The notes below the pieces were generated by a model. That model saw only the letters and a list, made by a program, of their open reading frames with translations, searched no databases and was not told the DNA's origin. Positions 24,912 to 34,548 of a stretch of DNA of 62,844 bases are shown in pieces. Made by a program: the position numbers and the translations under genes. Numbering within the stretch: position 1 is the stretch's first letter; the number at the start of each line of letters is the position of its first letter. The stretch comes from Prevotella sp. UBA6447 (GTDB lineage Bacteria > Bacteroidota > Bacteroidia > Bacteroidales > Bacteroidaceae), in the NCBI GenBank assembly GCA_002437115.1, contig DJOD01000048.1, forward strand, positions 1 to 62,844, written 5' to 3'.

Positions 24912-27206
24912 TTATTCGCCCTGGTTGTTCTTGACCTTCTCCACGTAGGCGTCGATGGCTGCCACGGCCGTGATGTTGACCACGTCTTGCACGCTGGCCT
25001 CGAAGTCGGTGAAGTGGATGGGCTTGTTGAGCCCCATCTGTATCGGGCCGATGACCTCCACGTCGGGGTCGAGCCCCTTGAGCAGCATGTAGCAGCTGTT
25101 GGCCGAGCTCATGTTGGGGAAGATGAGGGTGTTGACATCCTTGCCCTTCAGCCGGCTGAAGGGATACTTGTCGTCGCGCAGCTCCTTGTTGAGTGCGAAG
25201 CTGACCTGCATCTCGCCGTCGACGGCCATGTCGGGGTAGTCGTGCTGCAGGCGCTCCACGGCCTGGTGCACGGTGACGGGCGAGCCTTGCTCGTCGGTGC
25301 CGAAGTTGGAATAGCTGATCATGGCCATGACGGGCTCGTCGTTGAAGAACTTCACGGAGTGGGCGGCCAGTCGCGCCACGTCGTAGAGCACGCTGTCGTC
25401 GGGGTGGCGGTTGATGAGCGTGTCGGCGATGTAGAAGATGCCCTTCTTCGTGTTGAGGATGTGCATGGTGCCGAAGGTCTTGTAGTCGGGGTTGATGCCG
25501 ATGACCTCCTTGGCCACCTTGATGGTGTTGCTGTACTTGGTGTAGAGCCCCGTGATGAACGCGTCGGCGTCGCCTTGCTCGACCATGGACATGCCGAAGT
25601 AGTTGCGCTCGTACATCTTGTCGTAGGCCTCCTCGAAGGTGTAGCCCTGTCGGGCGCGCTTCTCGGCGAGGTGCTTGGCGTAGGTGGCCCGTCGGCCCTG
25701 CTCCTTGTCGGCGCGCATGTCGACGATCTCCACGCCCGTGAGGTCGAGTTTCAGGCGGTTGGCCAGTCGGTCCAGCCGGTCGGGGTTGCCCAGGAGGATG
25801 GGGTGGCAGATGCCCTCCTGGCGGGCCTTCACGGCGGCCTTCATCATCGTGGGGTGTCCGCCCTCGGCGAAGACCACGCGCTGCGGGTGCATGGCGGCCG
25901 TGGCATGGAGCGTGCGGGTGAACTTGGTCTCCTGCCCGAGCATCTGGCGCAGGCGTTCCTTGTAGGCCACCCAGTCTGTGATGGGCGTGCGTGCCACGCC
26001 GCTCTCCATGGCTGCCTTGGCCACGGCTGCCGAGACTTCTGTGATGAGGCGTGGGTCGACAGGCTTCGGTATGAAGTATTTCGGCCCGAACTGCAGGTCG
26101 CTGACGTGGTAGACCTGGTTGACGATCTCGGGCACGGGCATCTTGGCCAGCTGGGCGATGGCCTTGACGGCGGCCCGCTTCATCTTCTCGTTGATGGCGC
26201 GTGCGTGGACGTCGAGCGCGCCGCGGAAGATGTAGGGGAAGCCGATGACGTTGTTGATCTGGTTGGGATAGTCGGAGCGTCCGGTCGACATGAGCACGTC
26301 GGGACGGGCGGCCATGGCGTCCTCATAGGATATTTCCGGTATTGGGTTGGCCAAGGCGAAGACGATGGGGTGGTCGGCCATGGAGCGCACCATGTCTTGC
26401 GAGAGCACATTGCCCTTGGACAGGCCCACGAAGACGTCGGCCCCCTTGATGGCCTCCTCCAGCGTGTGGATGTCTGTCCGGCTGGTGGCAAATTCCGCTT
26501 TTTGCTCGTTCACATGGTCGCGGCCCTTGTAGATGACGCCGCGCGAGTCGAGCATCAGGATGTTCTCGTGCTTGGCTCCGAGCGAGCAGTAGAGCTTGGT
26601 GCAGCTGATGGCTGCGGCTCCCGCTCCGTTGACCACGATCTTGGCGTCCTCTATTTTCTTGCCCGCCACTTCCAGGGCGTTGAGCAGTCCGGCGGCCGAG
26701 ATGATGGCCGTGCCGTGCTGGTCGTCGTGCATCACGGGGATGTCGAGCGTCTTCTTCAGGCGGTTCTCGATGTAGAAGCATTCGGGAGCCTTGATGTCTT
26801 CCAGGTTGATGCCGCCGAAGGTCGGTGCGATTTTCTCCACGGCCTCGCAAAACTTCTCGGGGTCTTTCTCGTTGACCTCGATGTCGAACACGTCGATGCC
26901 GCCGTAAATCTTGAAGAGCAAGCCCTTGCCCTCCATGACCGGCTTTCCGCTCATGGCTCCGATGTCGCCCAGGCCCAGGACGGCTGTGCCGTTGGAGATG
27001 ACGGCCACGAGGTTGCCCTTGTCGGTGTATTTGTAGACGTCGTCGGGGTTCTTTTGGATTTCAAGGCAGGGGAAGGCCACTCCTGGCGAATAGGCCAAGC
27101 TCAAGTCTGTTTGTGTACGATATGGTTTGGTGGGCTTTACTTCGATTTTGCCTGGCCTCTCGTGGGCGTGATACTCCAAAGCGGCCTCTTTTGTGATTTT
27201 TACCAT
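24912..27206 (-). CDS. maeB: NADP-dependent malic enzyme fused to a phosphotransacetylase domain
   Basis: A 764-residue two-domain enzyme. The N-terminal malic enzyme domain (about 1-420) has LAYSPGVAFPCLEI, the NDQHGTA-type loop as MHDDQHGTAI, and the dinucleotide-binding VNGAGAAAISC. The C-terminal half (from about 430, beginning near PQRVVFAEGG) is a phosphate acetyltransferase-like domain that usually regulates activity by binding acetyl-CoA. It decarboxylates malate to pyruvate with NADPH production. Start 27206 (MVKITKEAAL) was preferred over the in-frame Met at 27386, which lies beyond the likely promoter. Confidence 0.93.
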   Translation of the reverse strand: MVKITKEAALEYHAHERPGKIEVKPTKPYRTQTDLSLAYSPGVAFPCLEIQKNPDDVYKYTDKGNLVAVISNGTAVLGLGDIGAMSGKPVMEGKGLLFKIYGGIDVFDIEVNEKDPEKFCEAVEKIAPTFGGINLEDIKAPECFYIENRLKKTLDIPVMHDDQHGTAIISAAGLLNALEVAGKKIEDAKIVVNGAGAAAISCTKLYCSLGAKHENILMLDSRGVIYKGRDHVNEQKAEFATSRTDIHTLEEAIKGADVFVGLSKGNVLSQDMVRSMADHPIVFALANPIPEISYEDAMAARPDVLMSTGRSDYPNQINNVIGFPYIFRGALDVHARAINEKMKRAAVKAIAQLAKMPVPEIVNQVYHVSDLQFGPKYFIPKPVDPRLITEVSAAVAKAAMESGVARTPITDWVAYKERLRQMLGQETKFTRTLHATAAMHPQRVVFAEGGHPTMMKAAVKARQEGICHPILLGNPDRLDRLANRLKLDLTGVEIVDMRADKEQGRRATYAKHLAEKRARQGYTFEEAYDKMYERNYFGMSMVEQGDADAFITGLYTKYSNTIKVAKEVIGINPDYKTFGTMHILNTKKGIFYIADTLINRHPDDSVLYDVARLAAHSVKFFNDEPVMAMISYSNFGTDEQGSPVTVHQAVERLQHDYPDMAVDGEMQVSFALNKELRDDKYPFSRLKGKDVNTLIFPNMSSANSCYMLLKGLDPDVEVIGPIQMGLNKPIHFTDFEASVQDVVNITAVAAIDAYVEKVKNNQGE

Positions 27207-27303
27207 GTTGCTATTTTTCGCTTTATTCCTAATAGGGGAGAGTGTGGGGCGTGCCACGGGGCATGGCTCTTGCCAAGTCGTGGCACGCCAATTTATCTGA
27301 AGG

Positions 27304-27311
27304 CAAAGATA
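27304..27311 (-). promoter_or_regulatory. Promoter -7 box for maeB
   Basis: Minus-strand TATCTTTG about 98 bases before the maeB start, in the region shared with the divergent regulator. The -33 match is poor. Confidence 0.45.
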
Positions 27312-27353
27312 ATAAAAAACGAAATAACAAAAACAGATTTTCACTATTTTTTG

Positions 27354-27361
27354 TATCTTTG
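27354..27361 (+). promoter_or_regulatory. Promoter -7 box for the TetR-family gene
   Basis: TATCTTTG in an AT-rich context 190 bases before the ATG. The regulator and maeB therefore have back-to-back promoters about 45 bases apart. Confidence 0.5.
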
Positions 27362-27551
27362 CACCCGATTCAGTTGCGTTATGCAATTTTGCAATGCAAT
27401 TTGAAGAGAAACCCTCATGTTGCCCTTATGCAAGTGTTATGTGTTTTAGAGGATGTGCCCCGCGCAGGGTGTCCCGCTTTCGTCATTAAGTCGAGTGCAC
27501 CCCAGCGTGCGCAGTCATAGAAGTTTAATCATTCAACCCCTAAGCTATACC

Positions 27552-28163
27552 ATGGATCATCGCGAAGCTCTCCGTGAACAGATTTTGAAGATTGCAACAC
27601 GCCAGTTTACCACGGTTGGCGTCAAGTCGGTGAAGATGGACGACATTGCGCGTATGCTTAAGATTTCCAAGCGCACGCTGTACGAAATTTATGAAAACAA
27701 GGAGACCCTTCTCCTGGAGAGCGTGGAGCGGCGTATAAGGAATTTTGACAGCGCGATGGAGAAAATGAGCGGCCAGGGCGGCGTGAAGGTGACAGATATC
27801 TTGCTTGAGTTTTTCCGACTGCAGATGGAGGAGTTGCGCGATATGAATCCTCTTTACTTTGAGGACTTGCACAAGTATCCGCGTGTGGTGAAATTCATTG
27901 ACCAAGTGGAGGCGGAGCATGGGGACCGCACCATGGCTTTCTTCAACCGTGGTGTGCAGGAAGGCTATTTTCGCGACGACTTTAATTATAAGCTCATTAG
28001 CCAGCTGGGAAGCCATGTGATGCAAAACGTAATGGAGAACAAACTGTATAATTATTATAGTTTGCAGGACATTTTTCGTAATGTCGTCATGCTTTTCATT
28101 CGGGGGCTTTGCACGGCAAAGGGCATACACGAACTTGACCGCCAGCTGGAGATGAACGCGTAG
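27552..28163 (+). CDS. TetR/AcrR-family transcriptional regulator
   Basis: A 203-residue regulator. The N-terminal helix-turn-helix (about 8-55) reads ILKIATRQFTTVGVKSVKMD and then ISKRTLYEIYENKETLL. The C-terminal all-helical part would bind a ligand and dimerise. Start 27552 (MDHREALREQ) is chosen because the helix-turn-helix begins there. It is transcribed away from maeB and towards the acyl-CoA ligase genes, so either could be a target; an acyl-CoA or fatty-acid ligand is a guess. Confidence 0.88.
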   Translation: MDHREALREQILKIATRQFTTVGVKSVKMDDIARMLKISKRTLYEIYENKETLLLESVERRIRNFDSAMEKMSGQGGVKVTDILLEFFRLQMEELRDMNPLYFEDLHKYPRVVKFIDQVEAEHGDRTMAFFNRGVQEGYFRDDFNYKLISQLGSHVMQNVMENKLYNYYSLQDIFRNVVMLFIRGLCTAKGIHELDRQLEMNA

Positions 28164-28261
28164 CGGTTGCCTCCTAATTGTGAACGAGGATGTGGGAGCG
28201 AGACTTTTAGTATTCGATCGATAAAAGATTTCGCTTTGACTCCATAGTTGGGGAAACCAAG

Positions 28262-28304
28262 AATCCCCACACATCAGGTGGTGGTGCATCTGATGTGGGG
28301 GATT
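28262..28304. terminator. Hairpin between the convergent regulator and acyl-CoA ligase genes
   Basis: Stem aatccccac-acatcag with ctgatgtgggggatt, an imperfect 15-bp pairing around a short loop. It could serve both convergent transcripts. Confidence 0.55.
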
Positions 28305-28328
28305 GGTGTTAGGGGTATTTGCCTTGGC

Positions 28329-29993
28329 TTATTGTGTGTAGAGGAAACGCTTGATGGAACGCTTGGGTGTCTTCTCAAATTCCTCGTTGTGCAAGCGTAT
28401 GGCCGACAGGTGGCAGTAATTGGGCAATATCTTGTTGAGCTGCTTGCGGTTCTCTTCCATGATGTTTTCCAGGTCGCTTTCGTTGAATCCCATTTGTTGG
28501 GCTTCGTCAAAGTCGGGGTAAACCAGGGCAACCAGCTTGTCGCCCGTTTGGATGACCACGCTCTCGTTGACCATCGTCATGGAGTTGAGCTTGTCCTCAA
28601 TCTCCTCAGGATAGATGTTCTGCCCATTCGATCCCAGCAACATGTTTTTGGAGCGTCCTTTGATAAACACATTGCCCTCTGCGTCGATGGTGCCCAAGTC
28701 GCCGGTGTGGAACCACCCGTCCTTGCCGATGGCCGCGTGGGTAGCCTCCTCGTTCTTGTAGTATCCCAACATGACATTGGGACCCTTGCACAATATTTCG
28801 CCCGGAATGTTTTGGGGGTCAGGGCTGTCTACGCGTACCTGCATGTGTAGGGCAGCCTTTCCGCATGAGCCTGGCACGAAGCTCTTGTGGTCGGCATAGC
28901 AGATGATGGGGCCACACTCCGTGGCGCCGTAGCCGACCGTGTAGTGGAAGTGAATTTGGTGGAGGAATGACTCCACTTCCTGGTTGAACGCCGCCCCGCC
29001 TATGATTACCTCGTAGAAGTTGCCCCCGAAGGCTTTCGTCACCTGGTCGCATATCTTCTCATACACCTTCTTGTTGATGCCAGGCATCTTCAGCAGCAGG
29101 CGCATCTTGGGGTCTTGGATTTTCGGGAAGACCTTTTTCTTGATGATCTTCTCAATGATAAGGGGCACGGATATGATGACGCAGGGCTTCACCTCGGCGA
29201 AGGCCGCGGCGATGATGGCTGGCGAGGGTATTCGTGTCAGGAAGAAGATGTGGCAGCCTTTGATGAACTCATAGACGAACTCGAACGCCATGCCGTACAT
29301 GTGGGCCATGGGGAGGATTGATATGACGTTGTCGCCCGGCTCGATGTGCTTGCCCAGGGCGTCCTCGGCAAAGTCGGCGTTGCTCCACATGGAGCGGTAA
29401 GGCAACATGACACCCTTGGAGAAGCCTGTCGTGCCGCTCGTGTAATTGATGATTGCCAACTCATCGGGGCTTTGCTCCTTATAATAGCAAATGTGCTCCT
29501 TGCGGAAATACTTGGGGTATTTGTGGCCAAACATCTCGTTGAGGTGCTCGCGGGCGTAGGTCAGCTTGTCGGTGCGCGAGAGCACGAGCGAGTAGTCGGG
29601 TATGTAGATGACGCCTTCCAAGTTAGGCATTTTTGTGGTGTCTATCTGTGTGGCGACCACATCGCCGACGAACAGCAACTTGGCGTCAGAGTGGTTGACG
29701 ATGTTGTGGATTTGGTCGGCGGTGAACTCATGCAGGATGGGCACAGCCACGGCACCATAGGTGAGGACTGCCAGGAACGCGCAGGCCCATGCCGAGCTGT
29801 TGCGTCCGCACAACGCCACCTTGTCGCCCCGTTTCACGCCTGAGCTCTCAAACATGATGTGCAGCTTGGCGATCTTGCGGGCAACGTCGTGGTACTGGAG
29901 CGCAATCCCCTTGAAATCAGTCAAGGCGTCTTGGTCCCAATGGTCTATGATGCTTTTTTCGATGAGCTCGTTGAAACTTGGAATCTTTTCCAT
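28329..29993 (-). CDS. AMP-forming acyl-CoA ligase, copy 2
   Basis: An ANL-superfamily enzyme of 554 residues, probably long-chain-fatty-acid-CoA ligase. The phosphate-binding loop is YTSGTTGFSKG (184-194), followed by GYGATECGP and the WFHTGDLG hinge region. The C-terminal lysine region RSKNMLLGSNGQNIYPEEIE is present. It follows its paralogue after a 17-base gap and has exactly the same length, a tandem duplication. It activates fatty acids with ATP for beta-oxidation or lipid recycling; chain-length preference cannot be seen. Confidence 0.88.
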   Translation of the reverse strand: MEKIPSFNELIEKSIIDHWDQDALTDFKGIALQYHDVARKIAKLHIMFESSGVKRGDKVALCGRNSSAWACAFLAVLTYGAVAVPILHEFTADQIHNIVNHSDAKLLFVGDVVATQIDTTKMPNLEGVIYIPDYSLVLSRTDKLTYAREHLNEMFGHKYPKYFRKEHICYYKEQSPDELAIINYTSGTTGFSKGVMLPYRSMWSNADFAEDALGKHIEPGDNVISILPMAHMYGMAFEFVYEFIKGCHIFFLTRIPSPAIIAAAFAEVKPCVIISVPLIIEKIIKKKVFPKIQDPKMRLLLKMPGINKKVYEKICDQVTKAFGGNFYEVIIGGAAFNQEVESFLHQIHFHYTVGYGATECGPIICYADHKSFVPGSCGKAALHMQVRVDSPDPQNIPGEILCKGPNVMLGYYKNEEATHAAIGKDGWFHTGDLGTIDAEGNVFIKGRSKNMLLGSNGQNIYPEEIEDKLNSMTMVNESVVIQTGDKLVALVYPDFDEAQQMGFNESDLENIMEENRKQLNKILPNYCHLSAIRLHNEEFEKTPKRSIKRFLYTQ

Positions 29994-30010
29994 GATTATG
30001 TCTTTTGTCG

Positions 30011-31675
30011 TTATGCTTCTTTGTAAAGGTATCGTTTGATGGATTTCTTGGCTGTCTTTTCAAACTCGTCGGGCTGGAGCCTTATCTCGCTGATCTTGCA
30101 GAAGCTGGGCAGCATGGTGTTCAGCTCTTTTCGGTTTTGCTCCATGATGTTCTTTAGGTCGTCCTCCGTGAACCCGAGGGCTTCGGCCTCGTGCATGTCG
30201 GGGTGCACCAGCCCCACAAGTTTGTCGCCATGCTGTATGATGAGGCTCTCGTTGACCATGGCCATGGAGTTGAGCTTGTCTTCTATCTCTTCCGGGTACA
30301 CGTTCTGCCCGTTAGACCCGAGCAGCATGTTCTTGATGCGGCCGAGGATGAAGACGTGCCCGTCTGGCGACATCTTGGCCAAGTCGCCCGTGTGGAACCA
30401 GCCGTTCTCGTCGATGACGGCCTGTGTGGCCTTGGCGTTCTTGTAGTAGCCCTTCATCACGTTCAGTCCCCGCGTGATGATTTCGCCGGCCACGTTCTCC
30501 GGGTCGTTGCTGGCTATCTTCACCTCCATGTGCTTCACGGGTGTGCCGCAGGAGCCTCCGATGAAGTCGTGGTGGTCGCAGAAGGTGATGAGCGGCCCCG
30601 TTTCGGTGGTGCCGTAAGCCATGGTGATGGGGAAATGGATGCTTGTGAGGAAATTTTCGATCTCACGGTTTAGTCCTGCGCCTCCCACGACGACCTCATA
30701 GGCTTGCCCTCCAAAGATGTCCATGACGGTCTTGTGCACGTGCTCCTTCACTTTCTTGCTGATGCCTGGCATCTTCATGAGCAGCTTGATGCGGGGGTTG
30801 TCGAGCATGGGGAGCACCTTCTTCCTGATGATTTTCTCCAGGATGAGCGGCACGGCGAAAATGATGTTGGGGTGAATGCCGGTGAAGGCTTCCTGGATGA
30901 TGGTGGGGCTTGGCAGGCGCGTGAGGAAGAAGAGGTGGCTGCCCTGCACAAACTGTAGTAGGAACTCGCAGACCAGGCCATAAATGTGGGCCATGGGCAG
31001 AATGTCGAGCACGCGCGCGTTGGCTGGCAGCTTGCTGCCCACTACGCCTTGCAGGTAGTCGATGTTGCTCCAAACGGAACGATAGGGAAGCATGACCCCT
31101 TTGGAGAAGCCGGTGGTGCCACTGGTGTAGTTGATTATGATCAGCTCTTCGGCCTGGTCCTCATGATATTTGACGTGTTCCTTTCGGAAATACTTGGGAT
31201 ATTTGCGGCCAAACATTTCGTTGAGGTGCTCGCGCGCGTACGTCAACTCCTCCGTGCGGCTTTCCACAAGCGAGTAGTCGGGCAGGTAGATGACACCCTC
31301 AAGGTTGGGCGTCAGGTGATAGTCGAGGGTGGTGGACACCACGTCGCCCACGAAGAGCAGCTTCGACTCGGAGTGGTTCACCACGTTGTATACCTGTTCG
31401 GGTTTGAACTCATGCTGAATGGGCACAGCGATTGCGCCATAGGTGATGACCGCCAAGAACGCGCAGGCCCATGCCGAGCTGTTGCGGCCGCAGAGGGCTA
31501 TCTTGTCTCCTTTGCGAATGCCGGAATATTCGAACATGATGTGGAGCTTCTCTATCTTTCGGGCCACGTCGTGATACTGGAGGGTGGCGCCCTTGTAGTC
31601 TGTCAAGGCGTCTTTCTCCCAATTGTCGATGATGGCCTTTTCTATCAGCAGATTAAAACTGGATGCTTTGTCCAT
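30011..31675 (-). CDS. AMP-forming acyl-CoA ligase, copy 1
   Basis: A 554-residue paralogue of the next gene, colinear along its whole length. Shared segments include GDKIALCGRNSSAWACAFLA and YTSGTTGFSKGVMLPYRS. The catalytic loop ends in NGQNVYPEEIEDKLNSMAM. I start at 31675 (MDKASSFNLL), which aligns with the start of the copy; the Met at 31729 lies upstream of the promoter -7 box. First gene of the pair. Confidence 0.88.
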   Translation of the reverse strand: MDKASSFNLLIEKAIIDNWEKDALTDYKGATLQYHDVARKIEKLHIMFEYSGIRKGDKIALCGRNSSAWACAFLAVITYGAIAVPIQHEFKPEQVYNVVNHSESKLLFVGDVVSTTLDYHLTPNLEGVIYLPDYSLVESRTEELTYAREHLNEMFGRKYPKYFRKEHVKYHEDQAEELIIINYTSGTTGFSKGVMLPYRSVWSNIDYLQGVVGSKLPANARVLDILPMAHIYGLVCEFLLQFVQGSHLFFLTRLPSPTIIQEAFTGIHPNIIFAVPLILEKIIRKKVLPMLDNPRIKLLMKMPGISKKVKEHVHKTVMDIFGGQAYEVVVGGAGLNREIENFLTSIHFPITMAYGTTETGPLITFCDHHDFIGGSCGTPVKHMEVKIASNDPENVAGEIITRGLNVMKGYYKNAKATQAVIDENGWFHTGDLAKMSPDGHVFILGRIKNMLLGSNGQNVYPEEIEDKLNSMAMVNESLIIQHGDKLVGLVHPDMHEAEALGFTEDDLKNIMEQNRKELNTMLPSFCKISEIRLQPDEFEKTAKKSIKRYLYKEA

Positions 31676-31698
31676 TGCACAAATTGAAAATTTATGTG

Positions 31699-31730
31699 CA
31701 AAGGTACAATCTATTATGCGCATTTCCAAA
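31699..31730 (-). promoter_or_regulatory. Promoter of the acyl-CoA ligase pair
   Basis: Minus-strand TTTG (31730-31727), 20-base spacer, TACCTTTG (31706-31699), then 23 bases to the ATG. Confidence 0.75.
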
Positions 31731-31821
31731 TATCGTGTGCAATATTTTAGGAAAATGTTTCATTTCTGTGAATTGCACGCTTGTTGAAAATGTGCATGGG
31801 CGCTGGGAGGTGGCGCGGGCG

Positions 31822-33069
31822 TTATTCGTACCGCATGCTTTTAGCCGGGTGGATGTGTGAGATGAGATAGCTGGGAGCTATCAGCACGAGCAAGCAAATG
31901 GCGAGTGTGGCCAAGTTCAAGGCTACGATCAGCGGGATGTTGATTTCCACGGGAACGGTGCTGACGTAGTAGGTGGCCGGGTCAAGCCTGATGGCTCCGG
32001 TCCATCGCTGCAGCAGGGCGAGCCCGATGCCGATGATGTTGCCGATGAGGAGCGCGCGCCCTATGACAAAGGCTGCAAACCACATGAAGATGTGGCGTAT
32101 GGTCTTGTTGCGTGCCCCGAGAGCCTTGAGGACGCCGATCATGCTGGTGCGCTCAAGGATGATGATGAGCAGTCCTGATATGATGGTGACGCCCGCAACC
32201 GCCACCATGAGTGCCAGGATGATCCAGACGTTCATGTCAAGCAAGTCGAGCCACGAGAAGATTTGCGGATTCAGGTCGCGTATCGTTTGTGCCGAGTATG
32301 TTTCCCCATTGGGGTCTTGTGTCTTGTTTACCTTTTTAACGAAAAGGTCCTCCACGTTGTCCAGCTGGGCGAAATCGTTCACGGTGACGGCCGCGCCCGT
32401 GGCCTGGTCAGCCTGCCACCCGTTGAGCTTGACGGCTGTGTACAGGTCGACAAAGCACATCACGTCGTCATACTGCGAGAGATTGGTCTGGTAGATGCCC
32501 TGGATGGTGAAGCGGCGCATCCTGACCCCGCTCTCGTCGATGAAATAGGCGAAGATGCGCTCCCCGGCTTTCACCTTCAACTTGTTGGCGATCGTTTGCG
32601 AGACGACGATGTGGTTGCCCGATTGCCTGTCGGAGAAATGGGGGATAGAGCCGGCGACGAGGTTCTGGTGGATGAACGTGCTGTCGTACTCGGGCCCCAC
32701 GCCCTCAAACATCACCCCAAGGAAGTCGCTGTCGGTCTTGAGTATGCCCTGCTTGTAGGCAAACCGCTCCACGTGCTTCACGCCGTCAATATGCCGCATG
32801 ACGGCCATCATGGAGTCGTTCAGCACGATGGGTTGTTGGCTTGGCGACATCTGGTTCATGAAGTTGGTCACTTGGATGTGTGAGCCAAACCCAATCACCT
32901 TGTCCCGTATGGTGTGCTTGAACCCCAGGACCACGAAAACAGACAGCAACATGACGGCCAGACCGATGGCCACACCTGCTGTGGCTATCGTTACCGCAGG
33001 GCGGGAGACGCGTTGGCGCCCGCCTCGGTCCTTGTAGATTTTATGGGCGATGAAGAGTGAGAAATTCAT
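31822..33069 (-). CDS. LolE/LolC-like ABC transporter permease
   Basis: A 415-residue inner-membrane protein of the FtsX/MacB permease type. One N-terminal helix (AVTIATAGVAIGLAVMLLSV), a periplasmic domain of roughly 200 residues and three C-terminal helices (from NVWIILALMVAVAGVTIISG). In Bacteroidota such proteins move lipoproteins from the inner membrane to the periplasmic chaperone. The ATPase partner is not adjacent. Its ATG overlaps the aminotransferase stop by four bases. Confidence 0.85.
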   Translation of the reverse strand: MNFSLFIAHKIYKDRGGRQRVSRPAVTIATAGVAIGLAVMLLSVFVVLGFKHTIRDKVIGFGSHIQVTNFMNQMSPSQQPIVLNDSMMAVMRHIDGVKHVERFAYKQGILKTDSDFLGVMFEGVGPEYDSTFIHQNLVAGSIPHFSDRQSGNHIVVSQTIANKLKVKAGERIFAYFIDESGVRMRRFTIQGIYQTNLSQYDDVMCFVDLYTAVKLNGWQADQATGAAVTVNDFAQLDNVEDLFVKKVNKTQDPNGETYSAQTIRDLNPQIFSWLDLLDMNVWIILALMVAVAGVTIISGLLIIILERTSMIGVLKALGARNKTIRHIFMWFAAFVIGRALLIGNIIGIGLALLQRWTGAIRLDPATYYVSTVPVEINIPLIVALNLATLAICLLVLIAPSYLISHIHPAKSMRYE

Positions 33070-34262
33070 TTTCTGCCAGGATATGTCTCCAATGCTTTTC
33101 TAAGGATGAACAGGGCTCGCTCCAAGTCTTCTTTTTTGAGCACATAGGCGATTCGCACTTGGTCGACGCCTGCGCCGGGCGTGGTGTAGAAGCCCGCCGC
33201 CGGGGCCATCATGACCGTCTCGCCCTCATAATTGAATTCCTCAAGGCACCAACGGCAAAACTTCTCGGAGTCGTCAACGGGCAGTTGCGCGACGGTGTAG
33301 AAGGCACCCATGGGTATGGGCGAGTAAACGCCCGGTATGCGGTTGAGCCCGTCGATGAGGCACTTGCGCCGCTCCACATACTCGTCGTAGACATCGCGGT
33401 AATACTCCTCAGGAGCGTCGAGGGAAGCCTCGGCCACAATCTGCCCGATGAGGGGTGGGGAGAGGCGCGCCTGGCAAAACTTCATGACGGCTTTCTTCAC
33501 CTCGCTGTTTTTGGTGATGAGCGCGCCGATGCGGATGCCACACTCCGAGTAGCGTTTCGAAACCGAGTCGATGAGGATTACGTTGTCCTCGATGCCCTTG
33601 AGGTGCATGGCGCTGATATAGGGGGAGCCCGTGTAGATGTATTCGCGGTACACCTCGTCGGAGAAGAGATACAGGTCGTGTTCCTTCACCAAGTCGCGTA
33701 TTTGGTTCATCTCGCGCCTTGTGTAGAGGTATCCTGTGGGGTTGTTGGGGTTGCAGATGAGGATGCCGCGTGTCCGCTCGTTGATCAGCTCGTTGAACTT
33801 CTCGACTTTGGGTAAGGCGAAACCTTCCTCGATGGACGTGGCGATGGTGCGAATCTTGGCACCTGCCGATACGGCGAAGGCCATGTAGTTGGCGTAGGCT
33901 GGCTCGGGCACGATGATCTCGTCGCCGGGGTTGAGGCAGCTCATGAAGGCGAACAGCACGGCCTCGGAGCCTCCTGCCGTGATGATGATGTCGTCGGGCG
34001 AGACGTGGATGTCATACTTGGTGTAGTAGTCGACCAGCTTCTTGCGATAGCTCATGTAGCCTTGTGACGGGCTATACTCCAGCACCTTGCGGTCGATGTG
34101 CTTCAGGGCGTCGATGCCGCATTGGGGCGTGGGCAGGTCGGGCTGCCCGATGTTGAGGTGGTAAACCTTGATGCCGCGCTGCTTGGCTGCCACGGCCAGG
34201 GGCGCGAGTTTCCGGATGGGTGATTCGGGCATTTCCAGGCCCCGTACAGATATTTCAGGCAT
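33066..34262 (-). CDS. Class I/II PLP-dependent aminotransferase
   Basis: A 398-residue fold-type I aminotransferase, AspC-like. Visible features are YHLNIGQPDLPTP, the TAGGSEAVLFAF cofactor loop, NPNNPTG and SDEVYREYIY. The PLP lysine lies in IDSVSKRYSECGIRIG, and the substrate Arg in QVRIAY. Probably transfers amino groups of aspartate or a related acid; specificity is uncertain. First gene of a two-gene operon with the permease. Confidence 0.9.
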   Translation of the reverse strand: MPEISVRGLEMPESPIRKLAPLAVAAKQRGIKVYHLNIGQPDLPTPQCGIDALKHIDRKVLEYSPSQGYMSYRKKLVDYYTKYDIHVSPDDIIITAGGSEAVLFAFMSCLNPGDEIIVPEPAYANYMAFAVSAGAKIRTIATSIEEGFALPKVEKFNELINERTRGILICNPNNPTGYLYTRREMNQIRDLVKEHDLYLFSDEVYREYIYTGSPYISAMHLKGIEDNVILIDSVSKRYSECGIRIGALITKNSEVKKAVMKFCQARLSPPLIGQIVAEASLDAPEEYYRDVYDEYVERRKCLIDGLNRIPGVYSPIPMGAFYTVAQLPVDDSEKFCRWCLEEFNYEGETVMMAPAAGFYTTPGAGVDQVRIAYVLKKEDLERALFILRKALETYPGRK

Positions 34263-34303
34263 GTTGTTTTTCGTTGTGGTGCACGTTTGTGCGCATTTTA
34301 TTG

Positions 34304-34334
34304 CAAAAGTAATCTTTTATCTTGACTCTGCAAA
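34304..34334 (-). promoter_or_regulatory. Promoter of the aminotransferase-permease operon
   Basis: Minus-strand TTTG (34334-34331), 19-base spacer, TACTTTTG (34311-34304), 41 bases before the ATG. Confidence 0.7.
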
Positions 34335-34548
34335 GAATATCTCCACAATTATCTTTTTTTTGCTTGGGGAGCTTCATACAGCAGGCTTGGCGTGTTCCAA
34401 AAAATGTAAAGCGCTGTGCTAAGTAAGTGAGCAAAATTAGTTTACACAAAATTTTTGTTGAAATTTCTATACAATTGAATGTCGTGGAAATTCTTTGGCG
34501 CCTTCTCAAAGGCAAGTGGATGATACCGCAAGATTATATAACGGCTGA

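Noticed and set aside
24900..27404. An 834-codon plus-strand ORF opposite the malic enzyme gene
   Set aside because: It is a mirror frame of a GC-rich gene. The minus-strand product has all malic enzyme and phosphotransacetylase motifs, while this frame is Val/Gly/His-rich with no domain.
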